Of a DNA stretch of 61,135 nucleotides, positions 8,624 through 18,298 are shown piece by piece (position 1 is the stretch's first letter; the number at the start of each line of letters is the position of its first letter). The notes beneath the pieces were generated by a model. It did no database searches. It worked only from the letters and a program-made list of their open reading frames with translations, and was not told where the DNA came from. The position numbers and the translations under genes are program-made. The DNA lies in the NCBI GenBank assembly GCA_012719135.1, contig JAAYAW010000074.1:1-61135 (forward strand), written 5' to 3'. This DNA comes from Chloroflexota bacterium (GTDB lineage: Bacteria > Chloroflexota > Anaerolineae > UBA1429).

Positions 8624-9322
8624 CTATCCCGTCACGATGCGCTTGAATGCCTCTGCATAGGCGAAGCCGTGCGGCTCGCCCGTCTCGCGAGCCATCTGGC
8701 GGACTCGCTCCTCCACGGCATCTGCGCGATCACGCAGTTGGCTGACGTGCTGTCGCAGAGACCGGCACCGTGTGTCGATGGAATCGGTGACGTCCTCCCA
8801 GTAGTCTGCACTACCGGTCCAGAACAGGTATACCTCCTGGACTCGCCAGGGCTCCGTCCCGTTGAGTTGTTCTGGATAGAGATGCCAGGCATGCGAACCT
8901 CGCGCCGCGTCCAGCGCCGCAAAGCCGGCCGCCCGATGATCGGGATGGAGTTGATACGGGCGCCACGGGTCGATCGTCACCAGCGCATGCGGGCGCTGCG
9001 CACGGATGATGCCACACAGCCTGCGCCGCAGAGCCAGGTCATTGACGAGCATCCCATCGGGGTATCTGAGGAACGTGACGCTGTGGACGCCCAGAATACG
9101 TGCCGCGGCACGCTGCTCTTGTTCGCGAATGGCCGCGATCTCGCTGGGATGCACCAGACGGTCCCGGTTGCCCTGATCGCCGCTCGTTAGGAGCAAGTAG
9201 TCGACCTGCTGTCCCTGCGCAGCCCATTTGGCCATGGTCCCGGCGCAGCCGAACTCTGGGTCATCTGGATGGGCCGCGATCACCAGGACACGTCTCTGTT
9301 CTCCGCTCTCAGCTGCTGACAT
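8624..9322 (-). CDS. PIG-L/LmbE-family deacetylase
   Basis: This 232-residue protein has the LmbE signature AAHPDDPEFGCAGT (metal ligands His and Asp) near residues 17-30 and a second HPDH motif at about 127-130. The family contains zinc-dependent N-acetylglucosamine deacetylases such as MshB and BshB, as well as antibiotic-pathway enzymes. The substrate here cannot be told from sequence: bacillithiol or mycothiol precursors are possible, but no pathway partner is adjacent. The ATG at 9320-9322 has GAGGAG upstream. An MFS transporter gene lies directly upstream on the same strand, 24 bases away, so the two may be co-transcribed. Confidence 0.85.
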   Translation of the reverse strand: MSAAESGEQRRVLVIAAHPDDPEFGCAGTMAKWAAQGQQVDYLLLTSGDQGNRDRLVHPSEIAAIREQEQRAAARILGVHSVTFLRYPDGMLVNDLALRRRLCGIIRAQRPHALVTIDPWRPYQLHPDHRAAGFAALDAARGSHAWHLYPEQLNGTEPWRVQEVYLFWTGSADYWEDVTDSIDTRCRSLRQHVSQLRDRADAVEERVRQMARETGEPHGFAYAEAFKRIVTG

Positions 9323-9346
9323 CGTAGCTCAACTCCTCATGATAGA

Positions 9347-10696
9347 TCATACAACTCCGCCCTTTCCCGGCCGCAGGGCACCCAGCCCCTTGCGCACGCC
9401 CTGCCACGTAAGACGCTCCTTTTCCACTGGGAAAACCCAGAACATCAAAACCCCGATGAGCCGCATGGCCCCTCCAACAACGAGCGCGTTACGCACGCCA
9501 ATCAAGCCGGCGAGCGCCACGCCCGCAATCGGGCAGACAAAAGCGCCGAGGTTCATGACCATGCTATAGAACGCAATCCCGGTGTGGCGTCGCACCGTCG
9601 GGATGCTGCGCATAAAGATCAGGCTATGGTTGAGATCCACGCCCGGGATAAAGAGATGCCCGAGCAGGCCGATAACCAGCAGAATCGAGAGGTGTGGCAG
9701 CGCCGCGACAAGCAGGGGATAGGCCGCAACAAAGGGCAGCGCCAACAAAAGTGCAGGGGAATCCCCCATCCGTTGATTCACCCTGCGCCAGAGCCAGTAC
9801 CCCAGCACAACGCCCACGTGGACGAGCGCCGTGTGCAGACCAATCCAGCTGTCAGCCGCACCCAGTTCCTTCACGTAGAACACGATATAGAGCGGTCCGA
9901 TCATCCAGGCACCCAGGTTGTAGACCAGGGTATTCACGGTCAGCCGGGCCAGCTGCGGGCTCTCCGCCATCGCCTCCCGAATCCCGCGCGTCAGCGGCAC
10001 ACGGGGGTGGATCACAGGCGTCTCGGTTGGGGCCGGATCGGGCACCCGCACGCCTGCTACGAGCAGGACGCTGACCAGCCCGCCAGCCAGGCCGAAGACA
10101 TACAGCCACTGGTAGTTGGTTGGAAAGGTACCGGCGTCGAGCGCGAGCCCGAGTAAATAGGTCAGTATCGCGATCGTCGCGCTGCTCAGGATGCTTCGCG
10201 ACGCGAATACCCGTGCCCTGTGTCTCTCCGGGATAACGTCCGCGAGGAGTGGGTTCCAGCCGGTCGAGAAAAAGACCGACGGAATGGACATCGCCACCAA
10301 AACCGCAACCGAGGCTTCCGCCACACCCTGCGAGGCAAAGAAGGGCATCACGGCCAGGGCCAAATAGCCGATACGCGCGCCAAAAAGGCTCCACACCACC
10401 AAAGACCGGTACGTGGCGCGGCGCTCAAGAATCTGTCCTGCTGGCAGAAACAGAAAGACGGCCACCAGGGCAGGAAGCGACGAAAGGAGCCCCACCAGGG
10501 TCGCGGAGCCTCCGGCTCGCAGCACAAACGTGCTGTTGAATGACGAGGCGGCCGCCAGAATGGCCGCAAACACGACTTCGCCGTACAAAAGAACGATGTT
10601 CCGTTCCTCTACCGTGCGAGGTCGCGGTAGCCGGCGCCAGATTCGAGCAATCGTGTCCCTCAGATCAACACCCCCAGCAGACGTGATCGAAAGCAC
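9347..10696 (-). CDS. Major facilitator superfamily transporter
   Basis: This 449-residue integral membrane protein has about twelve hydrophobic segments and MFS-like loops, such as PAGQILERRATYRSLV between helices 2 and 3. A cytoplasmic N-terminal stretch (DTIARIWRRLPRPRTVEE) precedes the first helix. The GTG at 10694-10696 is used as the start but the ribosome binding site is poor, so the true start may lie further in. A TATACT box sits just upstream on the minus strand. Substrate and direction of transport are unknown. It precedes the LmbE-like deacetylase, so a role in exporting or importing an amino-sugar conjugate is possible but unproven. Confidence 0.75.
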   Translation of the reverse strand: MLSITSAGGVDLRDTIARIWRRLPRPRTVEERNIVLLYGEVVFAAILAAASSFNSTFVLRAGGSATLVGLLSSLPALVAVFLFLPAGQILERRATYRSLVVWSLFGARIGYLALAVMPFFASQGVAEASVAVLVAMSIPSVFFSTGWNPLLADVIPERHRARVFASRSILSSATIAILTYLLGLALDAGTFPTNYQWLYVFGLAGGLVSVLLVAGVRVPDPAPTETPVIHPRVPLTRGIREAMAESPQLARLTVNTLVYNLGAWMIGPLYIVFYVKELGAADSWIGLHTALVHVGVVLGYWLWRRVNQRMGDSPALLLALPFVAAYPLLVAALPHLSILLVIGLLGHLFIPGVDLNHSLIFMRSIPTVRRHTGIAFYSMVMNLGAFVCPIAGVALAGLIGVRNALVVGGAMRLIGVLMFWVFPVEKERLTWQGVRKGLGALRPGKGGVV

Positions 10697-10778
10697 AACG
10701 GTGCCAGTATAACACCGGTGCGCGCGTTGGGAAACCCGGTTCCTGCAAGACAGGCCACGTGCTTGACTACTCGGTTAC

Positions 10779-10807
10779 TTGGTTGGCTCTGATGGGCATG
10801 CTATAAT
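10779..10807 (+). promoter_or_regulatory. Sigma70-type promoter for proBA
   Basis: TTGGTT (10779-10784) and a perfect TATAAT (10802-10807) are separated by 17 bases, about 30 bases before the proB start. Confidence 0.7.
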
Positions 10808-10836
10808 CTACTGGATTCCGTGGGGGATGGTCGCCG

Positions 10837-11955
10837 ATGGAAAGCACGAAACGCGGCTGGGGAAGGATCGTCGTCAAGGTCGGCACAAGCACTTTGACGG
10901 CGGGGACCCCCCGCCTGAATCCACCGAGAATGGTGTCTCTGGCTCGCCAGATTCGCGAGCTGACCGATCGGGGCGCGGCGGTCATACTGGTCACATCGGG
11001 CGCTCAGCAAGCAGGGCGCGAGCACCTCAATCCCTCTGGCCAGCACAAGAGCATCCCCTTTAAGCAGATGCTCGCTGCCGTTGGTCAGAGCCGCCTCATG
11101 AGCCTCTGGGAGCGCTACTTTGAACTCTATGACCTCACCGTGGCTCAGATTCTGCTCACGCGCCAGGACATTGAGGACCGCCTGCGATACCTGAACGTCC
11201 GCGATACCTTCAACGGGCTCCTGCAGCGCGGTATCGTCCCGGTGATCAACGAGAACGATGCTGTCGCAACCGACGAAATCCGAGTGGGCGAGAACGACAG
11301 CCTCGCCGCCATGGTCGCCAATCTCATCGAAGCTGACTTGCTCATCCTGCTCACAGATACTGACGGGCTCTACACCGCCGACCCCTCCGAGGACCCCGCC
11401 GCGCGCCTCATCGAACGCGTACAGACGATCGATGAAGGCATCTACCAGTTGGCGCACGGCAGCCGCTCCGGCATGGGCAGCGGGGGCATGTACACCAAGA
11501 TAGCGGCCGCAGAGATCGCTGTCCATAGCGGCACCACCGTCGCCATCGCCAACGGGAGCCGCGAGAACGTGCTGGCCGGACTGCTGGATGGAGCCGTCCC
11601 GGCCACCTGGTTTCCCGTTCACATCACACCGGCAGAGGGCCGGCAGCGATGGATGCTCGCCCAGTCGGTAATACCAGGTACGGTGTACATCGACGACGGA
11701 GCCTGCCAGGCTCTCACAGAACTGGGCCGGAGTCTACTGCCCGTCGGCATCCATCGAGTCGAGGGAACGTTCTCCCGTGGCGAGATCATCTCTGTGCGGA
11801 ACGGATCCGGTCGCGAGATCGCCCGTGGGCTGGCCAACTACGGCTCTGACGATCTTCAACGGATCATGGGTCAACAGTCCGGGCGACATGCGGACATTCT
11901 GGGCTATGACTATGGGCCCGAGTTCATCCATCGCAACAACATGGCGGTCATCTAG
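10837..11955 (+). CDS. proB: Glutamate 5-kinase
   Basis: This 372-residue protein phosphorylates glutamate to glutamyl-5-phosphate, the first step of proline synthesis. The amino-acid-kinase domain shows VVKVGTSTLT near the N-terminus, VTSGAQQAGRE, and NENDAVATDEIRVGENDSLA. GSGGMYTKIAAAEIA is the usual downstream signature. Residues about 280-360 form a C-terminal PUA domain (IHRVEGTFSRGEIISV), as in E. coli ProB of similar length. It is followed 40 bases later by proA and preceded by a clear promoter, giving a two-gene proline operon. Feedback inhibition by proline is expected from the family. Confidence 0.97.
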   Translation: MESTKRGWGRIVVKVGTSTLTAGTPRLNPPRMVSLARQIRELTDRGAAVILVTSGAQQAGREHLNPSGQHKSIPFKQMLAAVGQSRLMSLWERYFELYDLTVAQILLTRQDIEDRLRYLNVRDTFNGLLQRGIVPVINENDAVATDEIRVGENDSLAAMVANLIEADLLILLTDTDGLYTADPSEDPAARLIERVQTIDEGIYQLAHGSRSGMGSGGMYTKIAAAEIAVHSGTTVAIANGSRENVLAGLLDGAVPATWFPVHITPAEGRQRWMLAQSVIPGTVYIDDGACQALTELGRSLLPVGIHRVEGTFSRGEIISVRNGSGREIARGLANYGSDDLQRIMGQQSGRHADILGYDYGPEFIHRNNMAVI

Positions 11956-11995
11956 GGCACAGGGCCAACGGCGTCGTCCATAGAAGGAGCATGAT

Positions 11996-13267
11996 ATGAG
12001 TGCGGACATCCGAGAGATGGCGGTTCGGGCGCGGGAAGCGGGCAAGCAACTGGCGCTGGCGCCTGCTCCGGCTAGAGCGGCGGCGCTGGAAGAGATCGCC
12101 CGTCGCCTGGAGGGGATAGGCGAGCCGCTTTGGGAAGCGAACCGGTCGGACGTCACGCAGGCCAGCGCCACGGGCATCCCACCCGCCTTGCTCGACCGAG
12201 CGACGCTCAATCCGGATCGACTCAACGCCATGGTCTCCGGATGCCGGTCGGTCGCCGCCCTACCTGATCCCATTGGTCAGGTGTTCGACGCATCCACCCG
12301 TCCCAACGGGCTGAGGATGGCCAAGCGACGCGTGCCCCTGGGCGTCATGGCCGTCATATTCGAATCCCGCCCGAACGTGACGATTGAGATCAGCAGCCTC
12401 GGCATAAAGACCGCGAACAGCGTCATCCTGCGAGGTGGCAAGGAAAGCCTCCATACGAACACGATCCTGACTGAGCTCGTGAGAGGAGCCTGCCGTGATG
12501 GTGGCCTGCCGGAGGATGCCGTCCAACTGGTGACGTCCACCGATCGGGCGTTGGTCCCCGAACTTCTGCACATGGATGACCTGATCGACATCGTGATACC
12601 GCGCGGGCGCCAGCAACTGCAAGACCTGGTCCGGGAGCACGCCCGCATGCCCGTAGTGTATGGCGGCATCGGGGTCTGCCACCTGTATGTGGACGAATCC
12701 GCAGACATTGGGCGCTCCGTGGCTGTGATCACCAACGCCAAGATACAGGCGCCTTCGGTGTGCAATGCGCTGGACACCATTCTTGTACATCGAGAGATCG
12801 CCGAGGTAGCAATCCCTCCCATCGTGCAGGACCTGATCGCCTCCGGCGTCACGGTTCGCTGTGATCCGACGGCGATGAGGCTGGCGGAGAGCGCTGGTCA
12901 CTCCGGCGAGCATCTGCTGGCGGCCACCGAGGATGATTTCGGCCGCGAGTTCCTCTCGCTGAACCTATCGATCCGAGTTGTCGAATCGATCGACCAGGCC
13001 ATCGCACACATCGCACGATATGGCACGAACCACTCGGATGGGATACTGACCGATAGCTACACCAACGCGAGCAAGTTCAAGGATGAAGTGGACTCAGCAG
13101 TTGTTTATGTCAACGCGAGCACGCGTTTTACCGACGGCGGGGAAATGGGCCTGGGTGCCGAGGTCGCCATCTCGACTCAACGGATGCATGCCCGCGGCCC
13201 ACTGGGTCTGCAGGAACTGACCACCTACAAGTGGATCGTCGAGGGCGATTACCATGTAAGGCCATAG
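11996..13267 (+). CDS. proA: Glutamate-5-semialdehyde dehydrogenase
   Basis: The 423-residue product is gamma-glutamyl phosphate reductase, which turns glutamyl-5-phosphate into glutamate semialdehyde with NADPH. Family features include VIFESRPNVTIEI, NSVILRGGKES, the catalytic cysteine in APSVCNALDT, and the C-terminal GAEVAISTQRMHARGP. Length is normal (E. coli 417). AGAAGGAGCA gives a strong ribosome binding site. It is the second gene of the proBA operon; no proC lies in the window. Confidence 0.97.
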   Translation: MSADIREMAVRAREAGKQLALAPAPARAAALEEIARRLEGIGEPLWEANRSDVTQASATGIPPALLDRATLNPDRLNAMVSGCRSVAALPDPIGQVFDASTRPNGLRMAKRRVPLGVMAVIFESRPNVTIEISSLGIKTANSVILRGGKESLHTNTILTELVRGACRDGGLPEDAVQLVTSTDRALVPELLHMDDLIDIVIPRGRQQLQDLVREHARMPVVYGGIGVCHLYVDESADIGRSVAVITNAKIQAPSVCNALDTILVHREIAEVAIPPIVQDLIASGVTVRCDPTAMRLAESAGHSGEHLLAATEDDFGREFLSLNLSIRVVESIDQAIAHIARYGTNHSDGILTDSYTNASKFKDEVDSAVVYVNASTRFTDGGEMGLGAEVAISTQRMHARGPLGLQELTTYKWIVEGDYHVRP

Positions 13268-13642
13268 GCCATCCGCTCTTCGGCCCGTCGGCGCGGCCCC
13301 CTGCCATCGTCGCTCCGCCGCAGTTCATACTCATCGCAGCCGGGCCATCGCTGCGCAGATAGGCCCTGGTACACGGTGCGCAAGGGCTCCGCTCACCAGC
13401 CTCGCGAACCGCCCCCGAAGTCATTCCGGCCCACGCCGGTCGCCCCAGCCCGGCGGGCCGTCGTCCCTCGTTCCGTTCTGGCAGCCGTGGCCGCCCCCTC
13501 TGACCGCTGATGCCCTTGACACATCACCACGCAGCGTACAGAATCTATGGGTACGATCATGCGGCAGGCCGCTTCGAGGCCAGGCGTCGGCGCCAAGCCC
13601 GTTTGGTTTGCCGCCTCACAATGCAGTGGAAAGGAGCGAACA
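13268..13642. other. Intergenic region between proA and oxidoreductase
   Basis: About 375 bases without a convincing gene. The only structure I can support is the promoter at 13516-13544. The frame in use downstream is open from 13547, but the real start is at 13643, where AAAGGAGCG precedes the ATG. Several open frames here are chance products of high GC. Confidence 0.5.
13516..13544 (+). promoter_or_regulatory. Sigma70-type promoter for Gfo/Idh operon
   Basis: A perfect TTGACA (13516-13521) is followed after 17 bases by CAGAAT (13539-13544). It is about 100 bases upstream of the oxidoreductase start, leaving a sizeable leader. Confidence 0.55.
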
Positions 13643-14854
13643 ATGAGTGACGCGTTGGGCGGCGCTACTGCCAGGCAAGTGGAGGAGCGGTTCCCCCGCA
13701 AGCTTCGCATGGGTATGGTGGGCGGCGGGCGAGGAGGCATGATTGGTGCCGTCCATCGCCGCGCGGCATTGCTGGATGGCGGCGTGGAACTCGTGGCGGG
13801 AGCCTTTAGCTCCACAGCCGAGAGATCGCTGGAAAGTGGTCGCGACCTCTATGTTCCTGAGGATCGAATCTATGGCTCCTGGGAGGAGATGCTCGAGGCT
13901 GAGTCCAGAATGCCGGCGGACAAACGCCTGGACTTTATCTCCGTTGTGACCCCCAACCATGTCCACTACCCCGTATCGCTGGCCTTTGCACAAGCCGGCT
14001 TTAACGTCGCCTGTGACAAGCCCCTGTGCCATACCGTCGAGCAGGCGATGGACCTGGTCCGAGCCGCGGAAGAAAACGACGTCGTCTTTGCCGTCACCTA
14101 CAACTACACCGGTTACCCGATGGTCAAACAGGCACGGGCCATGGTGGAGAACGGTGAACTGGGAGAGATTCGCAAGGTTATCGTAGAGTATCCCCAGGGA
14201 TGGCTGTCCGAGCGCGTTGAGGCAGACGGCCAGAAGCAGGCTTCCTGGCGCACCGATCCTGCTCGCTCAGGCATCGCCGGAGCCATCGGGGACATCGGCA
14301 GCCACTCGGAGAACCTGATGAGCTACATCACCGGCCTGCAGATCGAGGCCCTCTGTGCCGATATCACGACGTTTGTCCCAGGGCGTCCCCTGGACGACGA
14401 CGGTAATGTGCTGATGCGCTTTACCAACGGCGCGAGGGGCATCCTCCAGGTCTCGCAGGTCACGGTAGGAGAGGAGAACGCTCTCAAGATCCGCGTATGG
14501 GGAACCAAGGCCGGGATCCGTTGGGAGCAAGAGAACCCTAACTACCTGTACGTGGTCAGCAATACCGACCCGGAAAAGATCTACAAGCGAGGTAATGGCT
14601 ACCTGGTCGAGGCGGCCGCTGCCGCAAGCCGAATCCCGACCGGACACCCTGAGGGCTACTACGAGGCCTTTGCGAATATCTACGGGGCTTTCACGGACAC
14701 GATCAGGGCCAAGATCCTGGGCAAGACGCCGGACAAACTGGCCTGCGACTTCCCCGGGCCCAGAGTGGGTGCCCGCGGCGTGTACTTTATCCACAAGGTG
14801 GTTGAAAGCTCTGCTTCCGACGTCAAGTGGCTGCCGTACAACCCGCCCGTCTGA
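13643..14854 (+). CDS. Gfo/Idh/MocA-family oxidoreductase
   Basis: This 403-residue protein is an NAD(P)-dependent sugar or inositol dehydrogenase-like enzyme. The Rossmann fold begins with a glycine-rich [20 protein letters not shown] and CDKPLCHT follow; the Lys of the latter corresponds to the conserved EKP/DKP motif. The C-terminal half holds the substrate domain ([16 protein letters not shown]). The start ATG is picked from the AAAGGAG box. A TIM-barrel sugar isomerase follows 40 bases later, so the pair probably acts on one carbohydrate or cyclitol; the exact sugar cannot be read from sequence. Confidence 0.88.
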   Translation: MSDALGGATARQVEERFPRKLRMGMVGGGRGGMIGAVHRRAALLDGGVELVAGAFSSTAERSLESGRDLYVPEDRIYGSWEEMLEAESRMPADKRLDFISVVTPNHVHYPVSLAFAQAGFNVACDKPLCHTVEQAMDLVRAAEENDVVFAVTYNYTGYPMVKQARAMVENGELGEIRKVIVEYPQGWLSERVEADGQKQASWRTDPARSGIAGAIGDIGSHSENLMSYITGLQIEALCADITTFVPGRPLDDDGNVLMRFTNGARGILQVSQVTVGEENALKIRVWGTKAGIRWEQENPNYLYVVSNTDPEKIYKRGNGYLVEAAAAASRIPTGHPEGYYEAFANIYGAFTDTIRAKILGKTPDKLACDFPGPRVGARGVYFIHKVVESSASDVKWLPYNPPV

Positions 14855-14894
14855 GCGCGGACTGGGTCGATCACTCACAGGATAGGAGCACAAC

Positions 14895-15893
14895 ATGGCC
14901 AGACCAGTAACGCTATTCACAGGGCAGTGGGCCGATCTCACGCTGGACACCGTGGCGGAGAAGGCCGCCAGCTTTGGATACGATGGGCTCGAACTGGCCT
15001 GCTGGGGAGATCATTTCGAGGTGGATCGCGCGCTCTCCGAGGATGGGTACATCAAGAGCCGCTGGGATATCTTACACAAGCATGGTCTCAACAGCTGGGC
15101 CATCAGCAACCACCTCGTCGGCCAGTGCGTCTGCGACGAACCCATTGACGCGAGGCACAAGGCCATCTTGCCTCCTCGGCTCTGGGGCGATGGGAATGCG
15201 GAAGGCGTCCGTCAGCGGGCGGCTCAGGAGCTTGCGGACACGGCCAGAGCGGCCAAGGCCTTTGGTGTGCCCGTCGTCAACGGTTTCACCGGCTCCAGCA
15301 TCTGGCGGCTGCTGTATTTCTTCCCCCCCACGGGGGACGATGCGATCGACGCCGGTTACAAGGATTTTGCAGATCGCTGGAATCCGATTCTGGACGTGTA
15401 CGATGAGATGGGCGTGCGGTTTGCACTCGAAGTGCATCCCACCGAGATCGCGTACGACATCGTGACAAGCAAGCGGGTGCTTCAGGCGCTGAACTACCGT
15501 GAGGCATTCGGGTTCAACTTTGATCCGAGCCACCTCATTTGGCAGGGCGTCGATCCGGTACGTTTCCTCCAGGAGTTCCCGGATCGCATCTACCACGTCC
15601 ACATGAAGGACTCTGCCGTCACGCTCGACGGTTACGCCAGCATCCTCAGCTCGCACATGAACTTTGGGTCGGCTCACCGCGGGTGGGACTTTCGCTCGCC
15701 CGGCCACGGTGACGTCAACTTTGAGGCCATCATCCGTGAGCTGAACAGGCTCAGCTACCAGGGTCCTCTCTCCGTCGAATGGGAGGACTCGGGCATGGAT
15801 CGCGAGTTCGGTGCCCGTGACGCTGCTGCCTTTGTACGCAAGGTCGACTTTCCCGCTTCGACAGTCGCCTTTGACTCGGCCTTTGGTGACTAG
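14895..15893 (+). CDS. Sugar phosphate isomerase/epimerase (TIM barrel)
   Basis: The 332-residue protein belongs to the xylose-isomerase-like / AP-endonuclease-2 TIM-barrel family. Metal-binding residues are visible in [13 protein letters not shown] (Glu), [12 protein letters not shown] (Asp and His), [10 protein letters not shown] (His), the HGDVNF region and [10 protein letters not shown] (Glu). Such enzymes isomerise or epimerise keto-sugars and cyclitols, or act as dehydratases in inositol catabolism. It follows the Gfo/Idh oxidoreductase closely with a good ribosome binding site (AGGATAGGAG) and ends at a strong terminator, so it is the last gene of a two-gene operon. Confidence 0.87.
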   Translation: MARPVTLFTGQWADLTLDTVAEKAASFGYDGLELACWGDHFEVDRALSEDGYIKSRWDILHKHGLNSWAISNHLVGQCVCDEPIDARHKAILPPRLWGDGNAEGVRQRAAQELADTARAAKAFGVPVVNGFTGSSIWRLLYFFPPTGDDAIDAGYKDFADRWNPILDVYDEMGVRFALEVHPTEIAYDIVTSKRVLQALNYREAFGFNFDPSHLIWQGVDPVRFLQEFPDRIYHVHMKDSAVTLDGYASILSSHMNFGSAHRGWDFRSPGHGDVNFEAIIRELNRLSYQGPLSVEWEDSGMDREFGARDAAAFVRKVDFPASTVAFDSAFGD

Positions 15894-15913
15894 TCCGCAC
15901 CTGTGGATGCAAA

Positions 15914-15940
15914 AGGGCCGCCCCCGACGGGGGCGGCCCT
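15914..15940. terminator. Bidirectional intrinsic terminator
   Basis: A perfect 12-bp GC-rich stem (AGGGCCGCCCCC/GGGGGCGGCCCT) with a 3-base loop lies between convergent genes. GCTTGTCT follows on the plus strand and CTTTTGC on the minus strand. Confidence 0.85.
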
Positions 15941-15946
15941 GCTTGT

Positions 15947-18298
15947 CTACGACAACGAACGTCTCGTGCGTCTGCCCAGCAAAAGCCGGAAGAGCCGCCT
16001 CCTCAGCCGGTTGTAGGCCTGAACGGCCGCATCCCGGTCATAGAGAGAGATGTCGTTACGCCCGCCGTAGCGAGCTCGCACGTAGGCCCTCCCGATAGCA
16101 CTCACGTCATTCGCGACCATGCCACCAAAGGCACCGCGTCTCTCCAGCGCGCTCCCGAGAACCTGGAGGAACTCGGCCGGCGTCTGTCCGTTCTCCGGGT
16201 ACAACCCCAGCCAGGCAGCCCTCCGTGAGAGCACAGAATAGATGTGCCAGACCACTCTGCGAGGTTCGGCGAGACGTGAGGGCCGGTAGGGAATGCGTCC
16301 TGAGATGAACAGGAACACCGTTCCCGCCGATGCGGCGAGGAACAGGATCGCGCCAATTGCTCCCCACGGCAGCCGCCGGGAGGTAAGCTGCACATCCTGC
16401 TGCGGCATCTCGGGTAACGTGTAGGAGCGGTTCGCAGCGGAAAACTCGCGGGGAAGCTCCGTCGGAGTCGGCTCGAACTCTATCCAGCCGAGGCCCGGGA
16501 AGTAGACTTCGGCCCAGGCGTGTGCATTCTGCCCGGTAACGACCCATTTCTCCAGGATATAGTCATAAGTGCCCATGCCGTAGCCGGAAGCATACCGCGC
16601 GGCCACCCCGACGGACCGAAGCATAACGACCATGGCACTTGCCGAATAGTCGCAGTAGCCGCGCTGTGCCGTGAACAGAAAGTAGTCCACGATGTCCTGG
16701 TCCAGCGGGGGCGGAGCGATGTTCAGATCGTACGGGAACGTACGCAAATAAGCCTCGATGGCGCGGGCCTTGTCGTAGCGGGTGGTCGCTCCGGCGTGCT
16801 CCACAACTGACTGAGCCAGGTCGCGCACCCGTTGCGGAATCGACGGCAAGGCCAGATAGCGCTCGGCTACCCAATCCGCGTAGGCGCCCTGCGCCGCGGA
16901 AAGGTCGTCCTCCGTGGGCACCGGCACGCGAGACACGACCGTGTATTCATCTGCGTTCACCGCGAGAGCAACCAAGTCATCCTGATCGCGATACACAACG
17001 CCGAACTCGCTCTGAACCGTGATAGGCTCGTTCACAGCAAAGACAATGTTCCCTCGTACGTTCTTTAGGGAGAACGTCTGCGTGAGCACCTGGCTCGGAT
17101 AGATGGTGTCAGTCCACTGGGCTGACGATGCGAACTCTGCCGTTTGCCGCGAACTGGTGTCCCAGCCACTTCCCAGGTAGACATCATACGTGCGCTGGCG
17201 CCAATACCTCCGTTCAACCAGACGACGGGGATCCATGGAGCCGGTTGCCACCAACTGCTCGACTTTGTCCGGAGGTGGCGGTGGGGGATCAGTCGTACTG
17301 ACCCACATCACCGTGAGGTTCGAAACCTCGGAACCGAGACCGACGTCGTGAGGCAGCACGCCGAGCGCCATCTCTCTCCATGCCGGCCCTCCGCTCTCCT
17401 GCACCGGCGAACGCCCCGCAAAAGCCCGATCCAGGCTGTCATACCAGGACTCGAGCGTCGGACCGAACCGGTTCCAGAAGACATACACCGCCCGGTTGTA
17501 CGTCGTGTAGGGCGTCGCCACAGCCAACACCACCGCCAGGGCGGCTATCGCCGTTCCGGCCAGTAGTGAATCCCTGCGATACTCTCGAGATGAGTTGACG
17601 CCGAACCGCGACCAGATACCCTGAATGCGCTCCACGTGGGCGAAAGACAGAATCAGGAGCATGGCCGCGACAAAGACCTGCACATAGCCCAGAGCCTGAA
17701 ATGTGACCGCTGAGTTGGTAACCAGCGCCACACCAAGCGGCAACAGGGATGCCATCGGCCGGCCGTGGCGAAGCATCTCAAAGGTGGCATGCCATGCCAG
17801 TATCCAGATCGCCATGGACACGATGAACCAGAGCACGGTCACTTCCTCGCTGATCCCGCCCGAGCGCACGGACGTGAACCAAGATGCGACGGCCGCCGCA
17901 CTCTCCTGGGCCCTGGAGGCGACATGTTCAACAGTGTCCGCGAACGGGACCGATGATGGCGCATAGCCAAGCGTCACATACTCGAAGGCCCATCCCACCG
18001 CGGCGTAGAGGTCACGGATAACCACGCCGATACGAGGTAGCAGCCGGGTAGCATACTGAAGGGAATACGCAACGCCCAGTGCCAGGCCAAGTACTCTCCC
18101 GGGCCAGGCGGCGAGCGCGGATCGTGCCAGAATCACGGCCGAAAGAGATCCCCACAGCGCAGGGAAAAAGAGCCGGTCGGCATCCGGAACCCAGCCGGCC
18201 GTAATAACCCCCAAAGGCAGGCAGCTGATGGCCACAAAGAGAACTGAGTAGAGCAACCAATCAAAGGGTTCGCGGCGTTCCCGTGAGATGGCCGTCAT
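15947..18298 (-). CDS. Transglutaminase-like membrane protein (TgpA type)
   Basis: The 783-residue protein starts with about six to seven transmembrane segments (residues about 15-250). An extracytoplasmic transglutaminase-like domain follows: the catalytic Cys is in RGYCDYSASAM, the His in NAHAWAEVYFPG, and an acidic residue in WIEFEPTP takes the third position. One more membrane segment (AIGAILFLAASAGTVFLFI) and a C-terminal DUF4129-like cytoplasmic region with RAYVRARYGG complete it. Its ATG (18296-18298) overlaps the stop of the upstream DUF58 gene by four bases (ATGA). DUF58-transglutaminase pairs are often accompanied by a MoxR ATPase, but none is seen here. Likely role: protease or crosslinking activity at the cell envelope. 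Confidence 0.87.
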   Translation of the reverse strand: MTAISRERREPFDWLLYSVLFVAISCLPLGVITAGWVPDADRLFFPALWGSLSAVILARSALAAWPGRVLGLALGVAYSLQYATRLLPRIGVVIRDLYAAVGWAFEYVTLGYAPSSVPFADTVEHVASRAQESAAAVASWFTSVRSGGISEEVTVLWFIVSMAIWILAWHATFEMLRHGRPMASLLPLGVALVTNSAVTFQALGYVQVFVAAMLLILSFAHVERIQGIWSRFGVNSSREYRRDSLLAGTAIAALAVVLAVATPYTTYNRAVYVFWNRFGPTLESWYDSLDRAFAGRSPVQESGGPAWREMALGVLPHDVGLGSEVSNLTVMWVSTTDPPPPPPDKVEQLVATGSMDPRRLVERRYWRQRTYDVYLGSGWDTSSRQTAEFASSAQWTDTIYPSQVLTQTFSLKNVRGNIVFAVNEPITVQSEFGVVYRDQDDLVALAVNADEYTVVSRVPVPTEDDLSAAQGAYADWVAERYLALPSIPQRVRDLAQSVVEHAGATTRYDKARAIEAYLRTFPYDLNIAPPPLDQDIVDYFLFTAQRGYCDYSASAMVVMLRSVGVAARYASGYGMGTYDYILEKWVVTGQNAHAWAEVYFPGLGWIEFEPTPTELPREFSAANRSYTLPEMPQQDVQLTSRRLPWGAIGAILFLAASAGTVFLFISGRIPYRPSRLAEPRRVVWHIYSVLSRRAAWLGLYPENGQTPAEFLQVLGSALERRGAFGGMVANDVSAIGRAYVRARYGGRNDISLYDRDAAVQAYNRLRRRLFRLLLGRRTRRSLS

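Noticed and set aside
10801-11622. 273-codon open frame antisense to proB
   Set aside because: proB is certain on the other strand; the antisense frame has no start signal or recognisable motif.
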